Source of the DNA: Alistipes sp. | GTDB lineage: Bacteria; Bacteroidota; Bacteroidia; Bacteroidales; Rikenellaceae | Direction: 5' to 3' | Length of the DNA: 20,059 nt | NCBI GenBank assembly: GCA_017646785.1 | Contig: JAGCLX010000086.1 | Location: forward strand, 1 to 20,059 | Shown here: positions 16,856 to 20,059 of the stretch, piece by piece | Layout: each line of letters opens with the position of its first letter | How positions within the stretch are numbered: position 1 is the stretch's first letter | Made by a program: the position numbers and the translations under genes | Notes under the pieces: generated by a model | What the model was told of the DNA's origin: nothing | Database searches by the model: none | Seen by the model: only the letters and a program-made list of their open reading frames with translations

Positions 16856-16879
16856 GGTTGCGCTCGTCTATAACATTGT

Positions 16880-16912
16880 AAGGGTTTGAAAAGGTCTCCT
16901 TTTTGAACCCTT
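16880..16912 (+). terminator. oxyR terminator
   Basis: Arms 16880-16894 (AAGGGTTTGAAAAGG) and 16898-16912 (CCTTTTTGAACCCTT) pair over 15 positions with two G-T pairs and a TCT loop, followed by TTACTCTTTTA. It starts 25 bases after the oxyR stop. Confidence 0.8.
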
Positions 16913-16970
16913 TTACTCTTTTATGCTTAGTATTTTGTCTGGCGTCATAGCAATTTTTCTTCCACTCATC

Positions 16971-17016
16971 TTGCATAATATCTCGTTCGGTAAAAAAATG
17001 TTGCATAGGCTTGCAT
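16971..17016 (+). repeat. Three TTGCAT(A) direct repeats upstream of the HAD-malQ unit
   Basis: TTGCATA occurs at 16971-16977 and 17001-17007 and TTGCAT at 17011-17016. Start-to-start distances are 30 and 10 bases, close to whole helical turns. The third copy overlaps the predicted -33 element. This is a possible operator; the copies are short and could be chance in AT-rich DNA. Nothing else is evident between the oxyR terminator and this point. Confidence 0.35.
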
Positions 17017-17041
17017 TTTACATCTATATTTCGTAAATTTG
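17011..17041 (+). promoter_or_regulatory. Predicted promoter of the HAD phosphatase-malQ unit
   Basis: TTG (17011-17013), a 20-base spacer and TAAATTTG (17034-17041) match the Bacteroidota consensus. Only five bases separate the -7 element from the ATG at 17047, so transcription would begin at or next to the start codon. Confidence 0.6.
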
Positions 17042-17046
17042 TCGCT

Positions 17047-17643
17047 ATGGAAAATGTTAAAAATGTAGTTTTCGATTTGGGAGGTGTAGTCTTTGCGCGC
17101 GACCCAAGAAAGTTCGAGCCCGAATTTATAAAGTTTTTCTCATACATCATGCTCCCCAAGATGCCAGAGTTTTGGGAGGAGTATGACCGCGGTGTGGTGT
17201 CGTATGACGAGGTGATTACTTCATTGGCAGAATACAATAGCTGCGACCGTGAGTTGGCGGCAAAGAACCTCCATCGTTCGATACTCACTCAGGAGGCAAT
17301 ACCTGCCACTAAGAATCTTATTGAGATGCTTAAAGCAAAGGGATATAGACTCTTTGTGCTTTCGAATATGTCGAAGGAGTTTATTGAATTTTTGCGTGAG
17401 CAGGAGGTGTATGGCAATTTTGAGGGTGATGTTGTGTCGTGTGAGGAGCATGTAGTGAAGCCCATCCCCGAGATATACCAAATACTCACAAGTCGCTATG
17501 AGCTCAACCCTGCTGAGACGTTGTTTATTGATGACCGCAGGGAGAATGTGGAGGCTGCTATTAATGAGGGCTGGCAGGGCTATCACTTCAATGCCCGCAA
17601 CCCAGAGGAGAGCTGTAGTGAGCTGCATGCTCTGCTCCTTTAG
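17047..17643 (+). CDS. HAD-superfamily phosphatase, YihX-like (possible glucose-1-phosphatase)
   Basis: A 198-residue cytoplasmic hydrolase. HAD motif I is VVFDLGGVVF (nucleophile Asp10; the usual second Asp is Gly, as in the YihX group). Motif II is LSNMSKEF (Ser106), motif III is Lys138 in VVKPIPEIYQIL, and motif IV is FIDDRRENVEAA (Asp162, Asp163). The pattern resembles E. coli YihX, which releases phosphate from alpha-D-glucose-1-phosphate, but HAD substrates cannot be assigned from motifs alone. It lies 44 bases before malQ on the same strand, which makes a sugar-phosphate substrate plausible. The ATG at 17047 is used because the upstream in-frame extension has only a TTG start and lies inside the predicted promoter. 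Confidence 0.85.
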   Translation: MENVKNVVFDLGGVVFARDPRKFEPEFIKFFSYIMLPKMPEFWEEYDRGVVSYDEVITSLAEYNSCDRELAAKNLHRSILTQEAIPATKNLIEMLKAKGYRLFVLSNMSKEFIEFLREQEVYGNFEGDVVSCEEHVVKPIPEIYQILTSRYELNPAETLFIDDRRENVEAAINEGWQGYHFNARNPEESCSELHALLL

Positions 17644-17687
17644 ATGATGGATATACAACGAATAAAACATTAAAATAGTTATTAATT

Positions 17688-20059
17688 ATGACACTAAATT
17701 TAAGATTGGAGTATATGACAGCCTATGGCGAGGAGCTATATGTTGTCGTAGATTCAGGTCGCGAGAAGGCCTATCCCATGCACTATGTGGGGGATGGTCG
17801 TTGGGAGGCGTCACTTAAGCTGACTGCTGCCACAGAACTCGCATACCGTTATGAGGTGCGCTATGGAGATAGTGTGTTGCGTAAGGAGTGGGGTGGTAAG
17901 TTGCACCGCCTGACTATTGACAAGAAGGCTGCTACGATCACTGTTCTCGACCGCTGGCACGATATGCCCGCCGATCGCTCATTCCACTCGTCAATGTTCA
18001 CAGATGGCGTATTCCGTCGTGAGAAGACAAAGAAGGCTCAGCTCGCAGCTGAGGGTTATGTTACATTCCGTGCAGATATCGCCGTTGTGCGCCCTTCACA
18101 GCATGTTGTGATGGTTGGTGATGGCAAGGCTCTGGGCAATTGGGATGTAAAGAAGGGTGTTATCATGAGCGACATGGAGGCTCCCATTTGGAGCGCACGC
18201 ATCAAGGCTCCTAAGGCAGGCTTTGCATATAAGTTCGTCATCGTGGATAGCGCATCGGGTGAGCCCGTGGCATGGCAGTCGGGTGACAACTACTTCTTCA
18301 GCCACCCCGTAGCTGAGGGTGAGGCACTCGTGGTTGAGGGCTTGCGTCCCGACTTCGATATGGCACCATGGCGTGGTGCGGGTGTTGCTATTCCCGTCTT
18401 CTCGCTCCGCTCTAACTCGAGCTTTGGTGTTGGTGAGTTTAATGATATTCGTCTTATGGTGGACTGGGCTGCTGCAACTGGTCAGTCAATCATCCAGATT
18501 CTCCCCATCAACGACACCACTATGTTTGGTACATGGGAGGACTCATATCCATACAACGCAAACTCTACCTTCGCACTCCATCCTCAGTTCTTGCACCTGC
18601 CACACGTAGGCGAGCTCAAGGATAAAGAGGCTATGGCGCGATTTGAGGCTCTCGGTAAGGAGCTTAACTCACTTCCAAATGTAGATTACGAGCGTGTTAA
18701 CAACGCTAAGAATGAATACCTACGCCTTGTATTTGCTCAGGATGGTAAAAAGACTCTTGCATCAAAGGAGTTTAAGGCATTCCTCGCAGCTAACGAGGAG
18801 TGGTTGCGCCCCTATGCTGTGTTCTCAGCATTGCGCGATGCTAAGCATACGCCAGACTTCTCGAAGTGGGGTGCTATGGCTAAGTATACAAAGGCTAAGG
18901 CTGCTAAGTACGAGAAGGAGAACCCTGAGGCTGTGGCATTCCACTACTTTGTTCAGTATCACCTCTCTAAGCAGTTGCGCGAGGTGCGTGACTATGCACA
19001 CTCTAAGGGTGTAGTTTTGAAGGGTGATATTCCAATTGGTATCTCTCGTACCAGCGTAGATGCGTGGGTATACCCCGAGCTCTTCAACATGGACTCATCT
19101 GCGGGTGCTCCACCCGATGACTTCTCTGTTATGGGTCAGAACTGGGGCTTCCCAACATACAACTGGGCTAAGATGTCGGAGGATGGCTATGCGTGGTGGA
19201 AGGCTCGCTTCGTGAAGATGGCCGAGTACTTCGACGCATACCGCATCGACCACATCTTGGGCTTCTTCCGCATCTGGGAGATTCCATTGAACGCCGTGAA
19301 CGCTCTTCTTGGTCGCTTCAACCCAGCACTGCCCTATAGCGTAGATGAGATTCGTGGCTATGGCTTCAACTTCGAGCACTGGCACGTGGGCAACATTGCC
19401 GAGACCGACAACGTACTCTTCGTGGAGGATAAGATTAAGCTCGGCCACTACCACCCCCGCATCTCGGCATACAACACCGACTGCTACCGTTGGCTCTCTG
19501 ACGACCAGAAGGAGGCATACAACCGCCTCTACAACGACTTCTTCTACCGCCGCCACAACGATTTCTGGAAGTGGGAGGCACTCAAGAAGTTGCCACCTCT
19601 TACTGAGGCTACGGGCATGCTCGTGTGCGGTGAGGACCTTGGCATGATTCCCGACTGCGTGCCTTCAGTGATGTCGGGCGAGCAGATCCTCTCACTCGAG
19701 ATTCAGCGCATGCCCAAGGACCCCAAGGTGGAGTTTGGCTCAACATACGACTACCCATACCTCTCAATCTGCACTACGGGTACTCACGACATGAACCCAC
19801 TTCGTGCATGGTGGGAGGAGGATCGCGGTGTCACACAGCGTTTCTACAACCATGTGCTTGGCGCATGGGGTGAGGCTCCCTACTTCTGCGAGCCTTGGAT
19901 TTGCGAGCAGGTTGTGGCTATGCACCTTAAGTCGCCTGCAATGCTTACCGTTCTTCCTCTCCAGGATTGGATTGCTATGGATGGTAACCTCCGCCGCGAG
20001 AACCCACACGATGAGCGCATCAACGTGCCTGCTAACTCACGTCACTACTGGCGTTACCG
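17688..20059 (+). CDS. malQ: 4-alpha-glucanotransferase with tandem CBM20 domains (DPE2-like), C-terminus beyond the window
   Basis: A GH77 amylomaltase that moves alpha-1,4-glucan segments between maltodextrins or onto glycogen-like acceptors and releases glucose; cytoplasmic, as no signal peptide is present. Two N-terminal starch-binding modules of CBM20 type are visible at about 1-105 and 125-235; the second contains LGNWD (Trp152). The catalytic barrel starts near residue 250 with RSNSSFGVGEF. The catalytic residues are Asp521 in RIDHILGF, Glu649 in GEDLG and Asp701 in GTHDMNPLRAW. This two-CBM plan is that of plant DPE2 and Bacteroidota MalQ rather than E. coli MalQ. 790 codons are present with no stop; relatives of this type run to about 890-900 residues, so roughly 100 are missing. 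It is probably cotranscribed with the HAD phosphatase. Confidence 0.94.
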   Translation, partial: MTLNLRLEYMTAYGEELYVVVDSGREKAYPMHYVGDGRWEASLKLTAATELAYRYEVRYGDSVLRKEWGGKLHRLTIDKKAATITVLDRWHDMPADRSFHSSMFTDGVFRREKTKKAQLAAEGYVTFRADIAVVRPSQHVVMVGDGKALGNWDVKKGVIMSDMEAPIWSARIKAPKAGFAYKFVIVDSASGEPVAWQSGDNYFFSHPVAEGEALVVEGLRPDFDMAPWRGAGVAIPVFSLRSNSSFGVGEFNDIRLMVDWAAATGQSIIQILPINDTTMFGTWEDSYPYNANSTFALHPQFLHLPHVGELKDKEAMARFEALGKELNSLPNVDYERVNNAKNEYLRLVFAQDGKKTLASKEFKAFLAANEEWLRPYAVFSALRDAKHTPDFSKWGAMAKYTKAKAAKYEKENPEAVAFHYFVQYHLSKQLREVRDYAHSKGVVLKGDIPIGISRTSVDAWVYPELFNMDSSAGAPPDDFSVMGQNWGFPTYNWAKMSEDGYAWWKARFVKMAEYFDAYRIDHILGFFRIWEIPLNAVNALLGRFNPALPYSVDEIRGYGFNFEHWHVGNIAETDNVLFVEDKIKLGHYHPRISAYNTDCYRWLSDDQKEAYNRLYNDFFYRRHNDFWKWEALKKLPPLTEATGMLVCGEDLGMIPDCVPSVMSGEQILSLEIQRMPKDPKVEFGSTYDYPYLSICTTGTHDMNPLRAWWEEDRGVTQRFYNHVLGAWGEAPYFCEPWICEQVVAMHLKSPAMLTVLPLQDWIAMDGNLRRENPHDERINVPANSRHYWRY

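Overview
The window looks like chromosomal DNA of a Bacteroidales bacterium (Bacteroidota); I cannot fix the family. Four things point there. Upstream regions carry the Bacteroidota sigma-ABfr type -7 element TAnnTTTG and lack clear Shine-Dalgarno sequences. The fumarate reductase/succinate dehydrogenase begins with a single five-helix cytochrome b subunit followed by the flavoprotein. The 4-alpha-glucanotransferase has two N-terminal starch-binding modules. Two type II lipoproteins have Bacteroidota-style domains. Almost everything here is core chromosome: I see no insertion sequence, integrase, phage gene, CRISPR array, rRNA or tRNA.

Layout. (1) 1-1123, minus: the start of frdA and all of frdC, driven by a promoter near 1218-1247. 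(2) 1338-1880, plus: 5-formyltetrahydrofolate cyclo-ligase, facing a phospho-sugar mutase (1942-3687, minus) across a shared bidirectional terminator. (3) 3688-4030: a divergent control region with a perfect DnaA box just before the dnaA gene (4031-5434, plus). dnaA ends at one hairpin terminator, followed by a perfect 16-bp hairpin. (4) 5545-15775, minus: seven closely spaced genes in transcription order trpS, ClC chloride channel, ychF, gltX, galM, a subtilisin-like lipoprotein, and a multidomain lipoprotein with a DDGG-repeat linker. gltX and galM overlap by one base (TAATG). (5) 15776-15949: a divergent promoter region for trpS and oxyR. (6) 15950-16855, plus: oxyR, with its redox cysteines at residues 199 and 208, then a terminator. 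(7) 17047-20059, plus: a YihX-like HAD phosphatase and a 4-alpha-glucanotransferase that runs off the window, served by a promoter so close to the start codon that the mRNA may be leaderless.

How the genes fit together. The phospho-sugar mutase, galM, the HAD phosphatase and malQ all touch glucose, glucose-1-phosphate or alpha-glucan metabolism, although they lie in separate transcription units. trpS, gltX, ychF and dnaA serve translation and replication. frdCA serves anaerobic respiration and oxyR the peroxide response.

The most notable anomaly is an in-frame TGA at codon 274 of the ClC gene, where tryptophan is expected. The rest of the gene is intact in the same frame, so this is a very recent nonsense mutation, a base-call error, or (less likely) recoding. 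I found no convincing evidence for an undescribed multi-gene system. The most open-ended material is the protease/lipoprotein pair and the small regulatory structures around dnaA and the HAD-malQ unit.
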